Below are positions 42,543 to 51,120 of a stretch of DNA of 64,000 nt, piece by piece (the stretch's first letter is position 1; each line of letters begins with the position of its first letter). The position numbers and the translations under genes were made by a program. Under the pieces are notes generated by a model, which made no database searches, was not told the DNA's origin, and saw nothing but the letters and a program-made list of their open reading frames with translations. The DNA comes from Microbacterium sp. SMR1 (GTDB lineage Bacteria > Actinomycetota > Actinomycetes > Actinomycetales > Microbacteriaceae): assembly GCF_003289625.1 (NCBI RefSeq), contig NZ_QMBN01000004.1, positions 62,001-126,000 on the forward strand, read 5' to 3'.

Positions 42543-42923
42543 GTGACGGCATCGACAGTGACCGCTCGACACGGACGCACCACCGGGATGGACATCCACG
42601 ACATCGTCCGCGAGCTGAATGCTGCTCTCGGCTCGACGCTCGTGGCCGCGCTCTCCGGCTCCCAGGATCGCAAGCTCCCGAACCGCTGGGCCAAGCCGGA
42701 TGGCCCCGAGCCACGAGACCAACTCGCGAACCGACTGCAGTTTGCTCACCGCCAGTGGGCGCTACTCGCCGCAGCCGATGGCAATCAGGTTGCCCGCCAG
42801 TGGTTCATCGGGGCGAACCCTCTGTTGGATGAGACGACGCCCATCACCGCGATCCGGGAAGATCGTCTCGACGCTGTGGCGCGTGCTGTCGCGGCCTTTG
42901 TCGCTGGCGACGTCGACGACTGA
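42543..42923 (+). CDS. orphan MbcA/ParS-like antitoxin
   Basis: 126 residues, GTG start. RELNAALGSTLVAALSGSQD, a helix pair, then WALLAAADGNQVARQWFIGA with NPLLDETTPITAIREDRLDA is the MbcA/ParS toxin-binding arrangement (G-NP-LD-TPI). No RES gene is adjacent; the nearest is at 36964 with its own antitoxin. It may be a solo antitoxin protecting against related toxins or the survivor of a lost pair. Confidence 0.7.
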   Translation: MTASTVTARHGRTTGMDIHDIVRELNAALGSTLVAALSGSQDRKLPNRWAKPDGPEPRDQLANRLQFAHRQWALLAAADGNQVARQWFIGANPLLDETTPITAIREDRLDAVARAVAAFVAGDVDD

Positions 42924-43107
42924 CCAGGCGTTGCGCCAGCTCGAATGTGCAGCTGACGCCCACCAGGGCTCAGTCTCGGCGCGCGCGATCGAATAGTCCG
43001 GATAACTGCGAATATCGCGGGTCAAGTACAGACCCCTTGAAGTGAGATGGGGCTGAGCAGAACAGAGGACGCCGCGATCTTCCAGGAGTGGCTCGTACCA
43101 TCGCGGT

Positions 43108-43521
43108 ATGCGAAGAGCCGGAGCAGCATGCGTCTCCGTCGTCGCGGGATTGTTGTTGCTGACAGGGTGCTGGGCTGTGCCGCCCTTGAGCGGTCCGGAG
43201 CGCTCGGAGGTCGTGCATGTCTCAGGCGGCTCTTGTCGGATCAACTGGTGGCTCGGTCCCGCGGTCGATGATCCGCCCGCAGAGGCCAGTCGGATCGCAG
43301 AGGGTGCGCTTGAGGACGCTTCGGTCAGCGATTCTCAGTGGGCGGGCTGGTATCAGCTGTTGGACGATGACCCGGACCGCGGCCCTCAGTCTGAGGTTCG
43401 ACTTCGCGGGCGGGCCTATCTCGAAGCTGTGCGTGAGGACGTGCGGTCAGCGCTCGAAGACGCGGGATATCCCGGCATCGAACGAGTCGTCGAGGTGTAC
43501 GCGAACCTTTCTTGCAGGTAG
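43108..43521 (+). CDS. small lipoprotein
   Basis: 137 residues from ATG 43108 (TACCAT 43097-43102 as -10). Signal AGAACVSVVAGLLLLTGC with lipobox LLTGC. Mature part contains GGSCRINWWLGPAVDDPP, an acidic helix and a late cysteine (NLSCR), suggesting one disulphide. Surface anchored; unknown role. Possibly an immunity or adhesion factor tied to the RHS gene downstream, but 500 bp lie between. Confidence 0.65.
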   Translation: MRRAGAACVSVVAGLLLLTGCWAVPPLSGPERSEVVHVSGGSCRINWWLGPAVDDPPAEASRIAEGALEDASVSDSQWAGWYQLLDDDPDRGPQSEVRLRGRAYLEAVREDVRSALEDAGYPGIERVVEVYANLSCR

Positions 43522-43554
43522 CGCGTCCCATCGGTTCAGCGCCAAGGTGGCGGC

Positions 43555-43737
43555 ATGCGTGGGACCAAGGACGCGATGAGCGGGAGCCGACGCGCCCTCA
43601 TCGTCACCGTGATCGTCGTCGTCGCGTTGATCGTCGCTGTGTGGGTGGTCATCATGACCGGTGCGCTGGCTTCTGTGCTGGATCCCGAGGTCGAAGGGCT
43701 ACGTGCGCCAGCTCAGCCCCACGCCACCGGCTGTTGA
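43555..43737 (+). CDS. 60-residue single-span membrane protein
   Basis: ATG 43555 (ATG 43576 possible): basic start, helix ALIVTVIVVVALIVAVWVVI, then a short Pro-rich tail with terminal Cys. It follows the lipoprotein by 33 bp and may be cotranscribed. Function unknown. Confidence 0.45.
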   Translation: MRGTKDAMSGSRRALIVTVIVVVALIVAVWVVIMTGALASVLDPEVEGLRAPAQPHATGC

Positions 43738-44020
43738 AGAAGCCGCTGCAAATTCACCCGATTGAGTGAGACCCGCGATACGACAACCGGCGAGGGATGC
43801 CGCATGGCACACCGGACAGGAGACAAGTACTCATGTACGCAGCGCTTCTCGGGTTGAGCGTTCTGCTGGTGTCGGAGAACCGCCAGGTATTCGCGGCGGG
43901 TGAACCTCGCGGTGTGATCTACAGGAAAGCTCAGTATTTGCTGGACAGTAGCTGTGTGGGTGTGGTTGTCTGCTCCCAACCAGCGAACGGTGGGATCCGT
44001 TCGCGCTGACTTGGGGGACC

Positions 44021-47000
44021 ATGCGCGCTACGCGTCGATCTATTGCCCTGTTCGCCATCTCTGCAGTTGCTGTCTCGGTGCTCATTGCACCGCCTGCGGC
44101 TGCCGCCACGAAAATTGCGGTGGCCGACCCTTCGGCATTAGAAGCGGTGTGGGAGCCCCCCGCGAACGCTGCCGAGGGTGCTATACCGGCGGACTTGAAT
44201 CTCCCCGAGGTGGATTGGGAGCCGCAGCCTCAGGACCGGTTCGTTAGCGCGGACGATTCAGATGGTGGCATGTCGTCATTTGCCGTGCCTTCCAACACGG
44301 TCGCGGGTGCTCCAGGAACGGGTGAACTCCCTTGGTTCCCCTTCCATGACTTTTCCCTGTCGTCGGATAGCACCGCCCAGGTCAATCTCGCAAACGGCAA
44401 CCTTCTCCTGAAAGCGAACGATCTCATCGTTCCCGGGCCTGGCTACGCGCTCCGCCACGATCGCTTCTATAACGGCCTGTCTACGCAGCGCGGGTCACTC
44501 GGAGGCGGCTGGCACTCGAGCAACGGCGCGTACGACATCGGCCTTGTGAATATGGGCTCCTACGCTGATTACCACGGCCCGAATGGGCTGCACCTTCGCT
44601 TTGAACGGGTCGGGACGACGGCCGATTTCAAGGGGCCTCCGGGTTCCAACATGACCGCACGCCAGGACACGAGCAGCGGCGATTACTACATGACGCTGAC
44701 CGAGAACAAGTCTGGCGACCAGATGATGTTCTCCACCCACGGCATTCTCAGCGCGACGCGTGACCGAAACGGCGTCGGGTCCTCCTACAGCTACAGCGGT
44801 GGCGACTTGATGTCGATCTATCACACCAGCGGGCGTTCCCTCAGCATGCAACGGGACTGGGCTTCGGGCGGGACAGAGCTCCAGGGCGTTAAGGACAGCG
44901 CAGGACGTGAAGTCAAGTACACCTACGACCCGAACTCGGGCGCTCTTAAGACCGCGACCTCGCCTGACGGGAAAGTCACGACATACACCTACGACGCAAC
45001 CGGTCGGCTGGCGAGCATCGTCCTGCCCGCAGCAGCCGCAGCGACGACCACAATCAGCTTCAGCTACGACTCGTCGCACCGTGTCACCAAGGTGACTCAG
45101 CAATCCGGCGTCACGACGTCGTTCGCCTATAACGCTGGTACGACGACCGTCACCGACCCGAACGGGAAGGTCTCGACCTACACAATCGACAGCTCCGGGC
45201 GAGTCACCGCAGCGAAAGACGCACTGAACAGAACTCGCACTCAGGAGTGGACCGCAAACAGCGACATCGCGAAGACCACCGACGGTTTCGGGACGAACAA
45301 CAGCACCTACACGTACGACGGATCGGGTAACCGCACGAACGCCCAGATGCCCACAGGGGCTGCTGCAGCCGCTGTCTACGCGGTGGGGGCAAACTGCTCG
45401 GCACCCAACACCGGCACCGCCTTCCAGCCCAAGTGCTCGACGGACGACGCCGGGAACAAGAAGCAGTACCAGTACGACGCAGCAGGTAATCAGACCAAGC
45501 AGACCGATACCACCGGTAGCACCCCGGTCGTGGAGTTCGAGCGGACCTATGGGAACTGCGGTGGGTTCGGCGGACAGGTCTGCACGACCAAAGACGGCAA
45601 CGGGAACATCACCACGTACGCCTACAACTCAAAGGGCGACCTGACAAAGGTCACGCCCCCCGCGCCCATGGGCGCGACCACCTACACTCACGACTCTCTC
45701 GGCAGGGTCGCGACTGTTACCGATGGCAACGGCCACAAAACGTCCTATCAGTACGACATCCGCGACCGCCTCGTCCTGACAACGTTCGCTGACGGCCAGA
45801 ACGTCGTGAGCTCGTACTACGACAACGGCCTTGAGCGTACGCGGGTCGATTCCGGCGGAGGATCTTCGAGCTACTCGTACGACCATCAGGGGCGCATCGT
45901 CAAGCAGACAGGGCCGCGGAGTGGCGTCTCGCAAACGTACACGTATGACAAAGCCGGCAACATGCTCACCTACGCCGACGGCGGAGGGACAACCACCTAC
46001 ACGTACGACGCCGCCAACCAACTGAAATCGCTCCGGGAACCCAACGGGATCTGCCCGTCCGCGGGAGCCCCCGCAGCTGACTCCGGCTGCGTGCTCTTCG
46101 AGTACGACGTGAACGGCGCAGAAACCAAGCGCCTTCTCCCGGGCGGCGCCACCACAGTCACAACTCGCGACGGCTCCGGACGCCCCACCCGAATCACATC
46201 GAAGGCCGCAGACGGGTCTACCGCAGTGGACATCGGGTACTCCTACGCCGCCGCCAATGGCGACCGTGCGAACGTCCAGAAACGCACAGCCCATAAGGAA
46301 CAGGGCATCACAGCCGGCGCGGTGACGAGCTACACCTACGACTCCCGCAACCGACTCACGCTCGCCGAGGAAAAGACATCGACCACCGTCTCTGCTTCGT
46401 GGGCCTATAAGTACGACGCGAACAGCAACCGCACGCAGCAGGTTCGCGCCGGCAGCACCGGCGCCACTGCGGGAACCATCACCTACGGGTACAACGCTGC
46501 GAATCAACTCACGTCCGCAACGGGCCAAGCCGCAACCTGGACATACGACGGGGCCGGCAACCAGACTCGCGCAGGCTCGACGAGTGTGTCCAGCACGTTC
46601 GGCGACCGAGGCGAAGCTTCCAAGATCGGAACAATCGCCAACACCTACTTTGGGGCCGGCAACACAGATCGCCTCACCGCCGGCGGCCTGAAGTTCAACA
46701 ATTCCGCTATCGGATTGATGCAACGGTACGACGACAGCATCACCCACAACTACACCCGGACTCCCGACGGCCAAGTGACTGGGCTCCGCGGACAGGCGCA
46801 GCACTACTACATTCACGATCACTTGGGTTCTGTCGTCGGCATGTTCACCACAAAGGGCACCTACAGTGGCGGCTACTCGTACGACCCTTACGGGGAGACT
46901 CGCTTCATGACCAGCGGTGGCTCCGTAGAGGCGAACAACATTCGCTACATCGGCGAGTATCGTGACGCACAAGGCCTTTACAAGCTCGGAGCTCGCTACT

Positions 47001-47350
47001 ATGAGCCGGCCCAGGGGCGGTTCACACAGATGGACCCTAGCGGGCAGGAGAAGAATCCGTACGCCTATGCCAGCTGCAACCCGATCAACACTTTCGATCC
47101 GTCCGGTCTCGCTGGAGCGTCCGCCGCGGCGAGAATCGTGGGCTCGGCGACGGGCCTCTACTCCACGTACAACGTCCTGACCTCACAAGATCTGGCGGGC
47201 TATGCCGCAGGGTTCGCCGTAGAGCTAGCCTGCGCCGCGGGGGTGGCGGCGCTCGGTGTCTCCACCTTTGGGGCAGGTTTCGTCGGCGCCGTCGGATGCT
47301 TCGCTCTCGGTGAAGTCGCGTCGGCTGGCGTATCGTCCCTGATCCAGTAG
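44021..47350 (+). CDS. RHS/YD-repeat secreted toxin
   Basis: 1109 residues. Sec signal (RRSIALFAISAVAVSVLIAP, APPAAAA site), then a long YD-repeat shell (many G-x-x-x-x-YTYD motifs, residues about 250-900), and the RHS core at about 950-1030: YIHDHLGSVVGMFTTKGTYS, YDPYGETRF, YIGEYRDAQGLYKLGARYYE and GRFTQMDPSG. The C-terminal tip after DPSGLAG is only about 80 residues, hydrophobic and glycine/alanine rich (GYAAGFAVELACAAGVAALG), suggesting a membrane-active toxin. A small membrane protein follows at once. Confidence 0.92.
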   Translation: MRATRRSIALFAISAVAVSVLIAPPAAAATKIAVADPSALEAVWEPPANAAEGAIPADLNLPEVDWEPQPQDRFVSADDSDGGMSSFAVPSNTVAGAPGTGELPWFPFHDFSLSSDSTAQVNLANGNLLLKANDLIVPGPGYALRHDRFYNGLSTQRGSLGGGWHSSNGAYDIGLVNMGSYADYHGPNGLHLRFERVGTTADFKGPPGSNMTARQDTSSGDYYMTLTENKSGDQMMFSTHGILSATRDRNGVGSSYSYSGGDLMSIYHTSGRSLSMQRDWASGGTELQGVKDSAGREVKYTYDPNSGALKTATSPDGKVTTYTYDATGRLASIVLPAAAAATTTISFSYDSSHRVTKVTQQSGVTTSFAYNAGTTTVTDPNGKVSTYTIDSSGRVTAAKDALNRTRTQEWTANSDIAKTTDGFGTNNSTYTYDGSGNRTNAQMPTGAAAAAVYAVGANCSAPNTGTAFQPKCSTDDAGNKKQYQYDAAGNQTKQTDTTGSTPVVEFERTYGNCGGFGGQVCTTKDGNGNITTYAYNSKGDLTKVTPPAPMGATTYTHDSLGRVATVTDGNGHKTSYQYDIRDRLVLTTFADGQNVVSSYYDNGLERTRVDSGGGSSSYSYDHQGRIVKQTGPRSGVSQTYTYDKAGNMLTYADGGGTTTYTYDAANQLKSLREPNGICPSAGAPAADSGCVLFEYDVNGAETKRLLPGGATTVTTRDGSGRPTRITSKAADGSTAVDIGYSYAAANGDRANVQKRTAHKEQGITAGAVTSYTYDSRNRLTLAEEKTSTTVSASWAYKYDANSNRTQQVRAGSTGATAGTITYGYNAANQLTSATGQAATWTYDGAGNQTRAGSTSVSSTFGDRGEASKIGTIANTYFGAGNTDRLTAGGLKFNNSAIGLMQRYDDSITHNYTRTPDGQVTGLRGQAQHYYIHDHLGSVVGMFTTKGTYSGGYSYDPYGETRFMTSGGSVEANNIRYIGEYRDAQGLYKLGARYYEPAQGRFTQMDPSGQEKNPYAYASCNPINTFDPSGLAGASAAARIVGSATGLYSTYNVLTSQDLAGYAAGFAVELACAAGVAALGVSTFGAGFVGAVGCFALGEVASAGVSSLIQ

Positions 47351-47363
47351 GTTGGGCGTCAAT

Positions 47364-47579
47364 ATGAAGAGATCGAGTAGCGCGACGGGTTGGTTTTTCC
47401 TGGTCATCGGCATCCTGGGGTGCGCAGGATCGGTGTTGCTGACGATCTCGTCAGCCCCCGATGCGCCTCTCGGGCGACTAGCGCTGCCTGCGGGCGCATA
47501 TGGGCCCGTTCTCATCGTCGCCACCGCCGGTGTCGCGGTATTCGGCCTCGTCGTGCTCGCCCGGACGCGAAAGAAGTAA
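47364..47579 (+). CDS. small membrane protein, candidate immunity to the RHS toxin
   Basis: 71 residues from ATG 47364, 13 bp after the RHS stop. Two helices (GWFFLVIGILGCAGSVLLTI and VLIVATAGVAVFGLVVLART). Position and membrane character fit an immunity protein for the hydrophobic RHS tip; inference. Confidence 0.55.
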   Translation: MKRSSSATGWFFLVIGILGCAGSVLLTISSAPDAPLGRLALPAGAYGPVLIVATAGVAVFGLVVLARTRKK

Positions 47580-48033
47580 GCGGCCGCCGGGATCGGCGGT
47601 GGGAAGGCGCGCATGGAGCGCTGCTCCGCCACCCCGCGGCGAGCGATGCCGCAATAACTCCTTCCCACCGCAGTGCTGTAGGAGGCGAGGGGATGGTGGT
47701 AGGCGTGATTTCACTTGCGTCAGAAGCTCGTGCGTACGTTCCCGCACGCCGCCTCCGTTTCTTTAGCGGTCGGGGTCTTGTGGATTCGCACACGCGGAGG
47801 CGAGCGCGAGGAAGCGACGACGATGTCTGAGACCACCTGCCGTCCGACCGCAACCGCGGCATATATAGCGGTCAGCGCAGCGGTTGCGCCAGGTGACGAT
47901 CACCAGCGTACGGAAACGTGGTCCGGCGAGGTTCGCGATCGGCCACGGCTCGTGCGGCACGCGGGAACCGTAACAGAGCGATCGGTCCTGAAGTTCCTCG
48001 ACGCCGATCAGGTCGCGCCGTAGGGTCGCTCGT
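47580..48033. other. about 450 bp without recognisable gene
   Basis: Frames here are short or Arg-rich with no family features. TAGGGT at 48019-48024 is the likely -10 of the SRAP gene, which starts at ATG 48034. Confidence 0.4.
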
Positions 48034-48728
48034 ATGTGCGGCCGATTCGCGAACGACGCAAAGACCGGCGAGCTGTTCCGCGAGTACGTCGCCGGCGGCG
48101 GGAATCCCGAGGACTGGGCGAGCGCGTGGAATGGCGCCTACTCGATCGCGCCGACGCAGGACGCGCCGATCGTCCGCGACCGCGGCGAGGGTCGGATCCT
48201 GGAGCTCGTGCGCTGGGATTGGCAGAAGCCAGCGAACCGTCTACCGGGCGGCCCGATCATCAACGCCCGGATGGAGAAGCTCGCGCAGGGTTTCTGGGCG
48301 CCGGCCTTCAGCGCGGCCCGGTGCATCGTCCCGATGCGTGGGTACTTCGAGTGGACCGGTGACAAGACGCCGAAGACGCCGCACTTCCTCCACGGTGACG
48401 GGCTGCTCTCGGCTGCGGGACTGACCTGGTCGATGGAGCTGCCGAACGGTGACAAGTCACGATGCTTCGTCGTCATCACCCGCGAGGCACGCGATGCCAG
48501 CGGCGAGGTGCACACCGGATGCCGGCGTTCCTGACCCCCGACACCTGGGACGACTGGCTGAGTCCGGAGAAGCTCACCGGCGACCGCAAGACCGAGACGC
48601 TGGCGATGCTCGAGCACAGCTCGAGCGAGGTCGCCTCGACCATCCGCGAGCACATCGTCGACCGCAAGGTCAGCAACTCCCGCACCGTCGATCCGGCTGA
48701 TCCCAGCTTGCTGGAGCCGGTGGGCTAG
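48034..48728 (+). pseudogene. SRAP (YedK/HMCES) abasic-site protein, frameshifted
   Basis: Starts MCGRFANDAKTG with catalytic Cys2, then NARMEKLAQGFWAP, RCIVPMRGYFEW (Glu) and REARDASGEVH, the His position. At about 48510 a one-base loss shifts the frame: the first frame stops at 48534, while RMPAFLTPDTWDDWLSPEKL and the rest continue in another frame to 48728. Functionally this family cross-links abasic sites in single-stranded DNA. All catalytic residues lie before the shift, so partial function is conceivable. Confidence 0.8.
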
Positions 48729-48730
48729 CG

Positions 48731-48991
48731 ATGGAGATCCCGCAGCCGCCGTCGGACCCGAAGGCACGGGCGCGTAGTCACCAGCTGATGGTCGCGAGCC
48801 TCCTGAGCTTCTCCCTCGCAGGGCTGCTCGTGGTGTTCGCCATCGATGACCCCGACAATCCGGTGCGCTGGCTCGTGCTGACGGGATGGATCGTTTTCGC
48901 CGTCGCAGGCAACGTCTACGCCTGGCGCCGGTACTACCGCGAGTACCCACCTGAGCCTTGGCCCGGGAGCACGCCGGGAGGAAGCGGTTGA
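48731..48991 (+). CDS. small two-helix membrane protein, paralogue of 22485-22790
   Basis: 86 residues: MEIPQPPSDPKARARSHQLM, helices LSFSLAGLLVVFAI and LVLTGWIVFAVAGNVYAW, then YYREYPPEPWPGSTP. Starts 2 bp after the SRAP frame. It shares both ends and the D-x-P-D-P/D-x-RW turn with the gene at 22485. Function unknown. Confidence 0.65.
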   Translation: MEIPQPPSDPKARARSHQLMVASLLSFSLAGLLVVFAIDDPDNPVRWLVLTGWIVFAVAGNVYAWRRYYREYPPEPWPGSTPGGSG

Positions 48992-49020
48992 GTCGACGGG
49001 ACGTTCGTCCTCGAAGACGG

Positions 49021-49329
49021 TCACTCGGATCGTTCTGGTGAGACACCTGGCGCGCCGAGACGACCCGGACCGTGATCATGCATGGGATGGACCAGCGCGA
49101 TGCGGTTCCGGCTAACCACCTGCGTTGTCGTCGCCAGTGGGGCCGCGCGCTGGGCCAACCAGAAGAGGACGCCGGAGGTCATCGCCATGCTGATGGCAGA
49201 GCCCACCGCGCCGGTGTACCCGTCGATGAGCGCCAAGGTGAGGATCGCAAGACTGCCGACGAAGAGTACCGCCGAGCAGATGAGCAGCGCCTTGTTGGCC
49301 CTCTTGCGATCGGCCCATCTGGTCCCCAT
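49021..49329 (-). CDS. small two-helix membrane protein
   Basis: 102 residues from ATG 49329: MGTRWADRKRANKALL, helices LICSAVLFVGSLAILTLALI and AISMAMTSGVLFWLAQRA, then a His/Pro-rich tail (ALVHPMHDHGPGRLG). Not recognised. It converges with the membrane protein at 48731. Confidence 0.5.
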   Translation of the reverse strand: MGTRWADRKRANKALLICSAVLFVGSLAILTLALIDGYTGAVGSAISMAMTSGVLFWLAQRAAPLATTTQVVSRNRIALVHPMHDHGPGRLGAPGVSPERSE

Positions 49330-49408
49330 GCGCCGAGCCTAGCGAGCCGCCTGGCCTGTTCCGGTGACACGGCAGAATTCTCGCCCCGTGCCCTCGACCA
49401 CCGGGCAG

Positions 49409-49675
49409 TCAGCGCGCCGACGCCTCGAGCGGGTACATCGGCATGATGCCCGCGGCGGTGACCTCTAGATGACCCGCCAGATGCTCCTCAGCGCAGCCGC
49501 GGTTGCTGTGGCGGGTGGGCTCCATGTGGCCCGAGAGGCGCCCGCAGTTGCCGCAGTTCTGAGGCAGGACGGCGTAGCGGTTGGCTTGCACACGCCTCCA
49601 ACCGCAGTCGTTGCAGACCCAGGTGCCGCAGGACGGGCAGTCGGTCGTCGGCGTGGGCGGTGCCGGCTTGGTCAT
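49409..49675 (-). CDS. zinc-ribbon-like small protein
   Basis: 88 residues from ATG 49675. CPSCGTWVCNDCGWRR and CGNCGRLSGHMEPTRHSNRG with Cys-x2-Cys pairs and a final Cys/His cluster indicate one or two zinc sites. It is divergent from another Zn-ribbon protein at 49736. Unknown role; may bind nucleic acid. Confidence 0.5.
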   Translation of the reverse strand: MTKPAPPTPTTDCPSCGTWVCNDCGWRRVQANRYAVLPQNCGNCGRLSGHMEPTRHSNRGCAEEHLAGHLEVTAAGIMPMYPLEASAR

Positions 49676-49735
49676 GGTGAAGATCCTTCCAGGTCGCGGA
49701 CTCGGTGGTCGCGATCGATCTAGGCTGACGGCGTG

Positions 49736-49909
49736 ATGCCGCACGACGAGCTGGAGAGTGGGGAGCAGCCGAACTGCGACCTATGCGGCACGGTCATGCG
49801 CACAGCGGACGGTGCGTTCGAGTGCGGCTACTGCGGCTACAGCGTCGATATCCCGTGGGTCGAGCGCGCATCAGCCGACGACGAAGCTCGCGGGATCAGG
49901 GGCGGCTGA
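49736..49909 (+). CDS. 57-residue zinc-ribbon protein
   Basis: ATG 49736 (GTG 49733 one codon earlier) follows TAGGCT (49721-49726), leaderless-like. Sequence: MPHDELESGEQPNCDLCGTV, then FECGYCGYSVDIPWVE; two CxxC knuckles form a zinc ribbon. The acidic tail ends RGIRGG. Divergent partner of the gene at 49409; both may be regulators. Confidence 0.5.
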   Translation: MPHDELESGEQPNCDLCGTVMRTADGAFECGYCGYSVDIPWVERASADDEARGIRGG

Positions 49910-49993
49910 CCCCCTGGTGGTGCCGGCGCCACCTACGATCTCGCTCGATTTCGCTTAGGAAGCGAGCCGCGAGAGATCCTCAGATGAAGCGTT

Positions 49994-50446
49994 TGTAACC
50001 GATAGCTCGCGTTTTGTAACCTTTTGCCCTTACGCCGCGGCTCGAAGAAAAGTCCAGGTGAGCTCGGTGAAAGGGCGAGAATCGGCGGTGATGGTGTAAC
50101 CGATGCATTTCGCTATCGGTTACAACGGCAACACGGTGATTCCCGCATGTTTCCGGGCTCTTCCCCTCAACTTTGAAGTAGATGTAACCGATGTACCACC
50201 GTTCCGTGGAAAGTACACACATGCGCCTACGCGCACATGCGCATATAGTTCCGACGCCGAAGTGGTACATCGGTTACAACGGGCAACAAACCCCCGGTAG
50301 ATCGGGATTTCCGGACAGATCGAAACGGTTACACGATCGGTTACAGCCACGTTCGCCGCGTCCCCATGACCTGCGCGATCATGCCGCTGATCTGGTAGTT
50401 TCCACCCTCGACCGAGCTGACGAGAATGTACCAGAGCCGGTTACAG
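49994..50446. repeat. iteron-like cluster of TGTAACCGAT
   Basis: About nine copies or near copies in both orientations: 49994, 50015 (TGTAACC), 50095, 50115 (reverse), 50183, 50269 (reverse), 50326, 50336 and 50437 (reverse). Two are perfect dyads: TGTAACCGAT at 50095 with its complement at 50115, and TGTAACCGATGTACCAC (50183-50199) with its complement at 50262-50278. No coding sequence here. Typical of replication origins or partition/regulatory regions of plasmids and phages. Confidence 0.7.
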
Positions 50447-50454
50447 CCGGTGGT

Positions 50455-50745
50455 TTACCGGACGAGGTCGACTGCAACCGGTGTCGCGGAGGCCTCCGTG
50501 TCGCCGAGCGAGGCGGCTCGCAGCTCGGGGAAGCGTCGGTGCCGCTCAGCGACAGTCGTCCCTGGCGCGATCTGAACTACTCGCCGTGCGATGCCCTGCG
50601 CAGACGGGTCAGGGTGAGACGACACGGCGAAGCACTCCCGCCAGCCGAGCTTGCGGCTCCGGATGCGTTGGTGCAGCGAGCCGCACCGGTGGCCGCGGTT
50701 GCGGCAGTCGGATTCTTCCGGCGTGAGGTCGTTCGGTGGTGCCTC
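50455..50745 (-). pseudogene. small protein remnant without start codon
   Basis: From a stop at 50746-50748 to the stop at 50455 the frame reads sensibly: SDCRNRGHRCGSLHQRIRSR, KLGWRECFAVSSHPDP, VVQIAPGTTVAERHRRFPEL. No ATG, GTG or TTG precedes the conserved-looking part. Probably a 5'-truncated gene. Family not recognised. Confidence 0.3.
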
Positions 50746-50831
50746 CTAGACGGGACCATCTGGTGGCGTGCGCGTGGTGGTCCTGGGGTGGAAGCATTTT
50801 CAGCGCCCTAGGGGTGCGATCTCAAACAGAA

Positions 50832-50863
50832 AATCAGCCCGCGCCTTGCGGCAACGGGCTGAT
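50832..50863 (-). terminator. terminator of the minus-strand ORF 50863-51114
   Basis: ATCAGCCCG (50833-50841) pairs with CGGGCTGAT (50855-50863); on the minus strand a T-rich stretch TTTTCTGTTT follows the stem, a genuine intrinsic terminator. Confidence 0.65.
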
Positions 50864-51114
50864 CATGATGACTCGAGGCTAGCCCGTCGCAGCGAGACCG
50901 TCCACTTGCCGCGGAGGTGAACCCAGGCAGCGGCGCTCACCTCCGCGGAGCACAGACCGCGCGTCGACACGCCAACCCGCGCAGTCCGCCGGGCACCGAA
51001 GGGGAGGCCGAACGGGTCGTCAGCGGCTAGGAGCGCCTCGTGGATGCCGGCGAGCGCGAGGGTCCGTCGCTTCGTGTGTCGGCTGGGCCGGTGCCGGCTT
51101 GGCCATCGTGACAA
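50863..51114 (-). CDS. hypothetical protein with own terminator
   Basis: Up to 83 residues; the start (TTG 51114) is doubtful. The second part LALAGIHEALLAADDPFGLP, FGARRTARVGVSTRGLCSAE and VSAAAWVHLRGKWTVSLRRA looks like real protein, and a strong terminator overlaps the stop. It may be the C-terminal piece of a gene cut by the repeat array that begins at 51121. Confidence 0.35.
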   Translation of the reverse strand: MSRWPSRHRPSRHTKRRTLALAGIHEALLAADDPFGLPFGARRTARVGVSTRGLCSAEVSAAAWVHLRGKWTVSLRRASLESS

Positions 51115-51120
51115 TCATTT

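Noticed and set aside
45629..46972. 447-residue minus-strand frame inside the RHS gene
   Set aside because: Antisense of YD repeats; no start signals or family features.
50191..50811. 206-residue plus-strand ORF starting in the iteron region
   Set aside because: Its beginning is composed of the TGTAACC repeats and the rest lacks protein features; the opposite-strand frame 50455-50745 is more protein-like.
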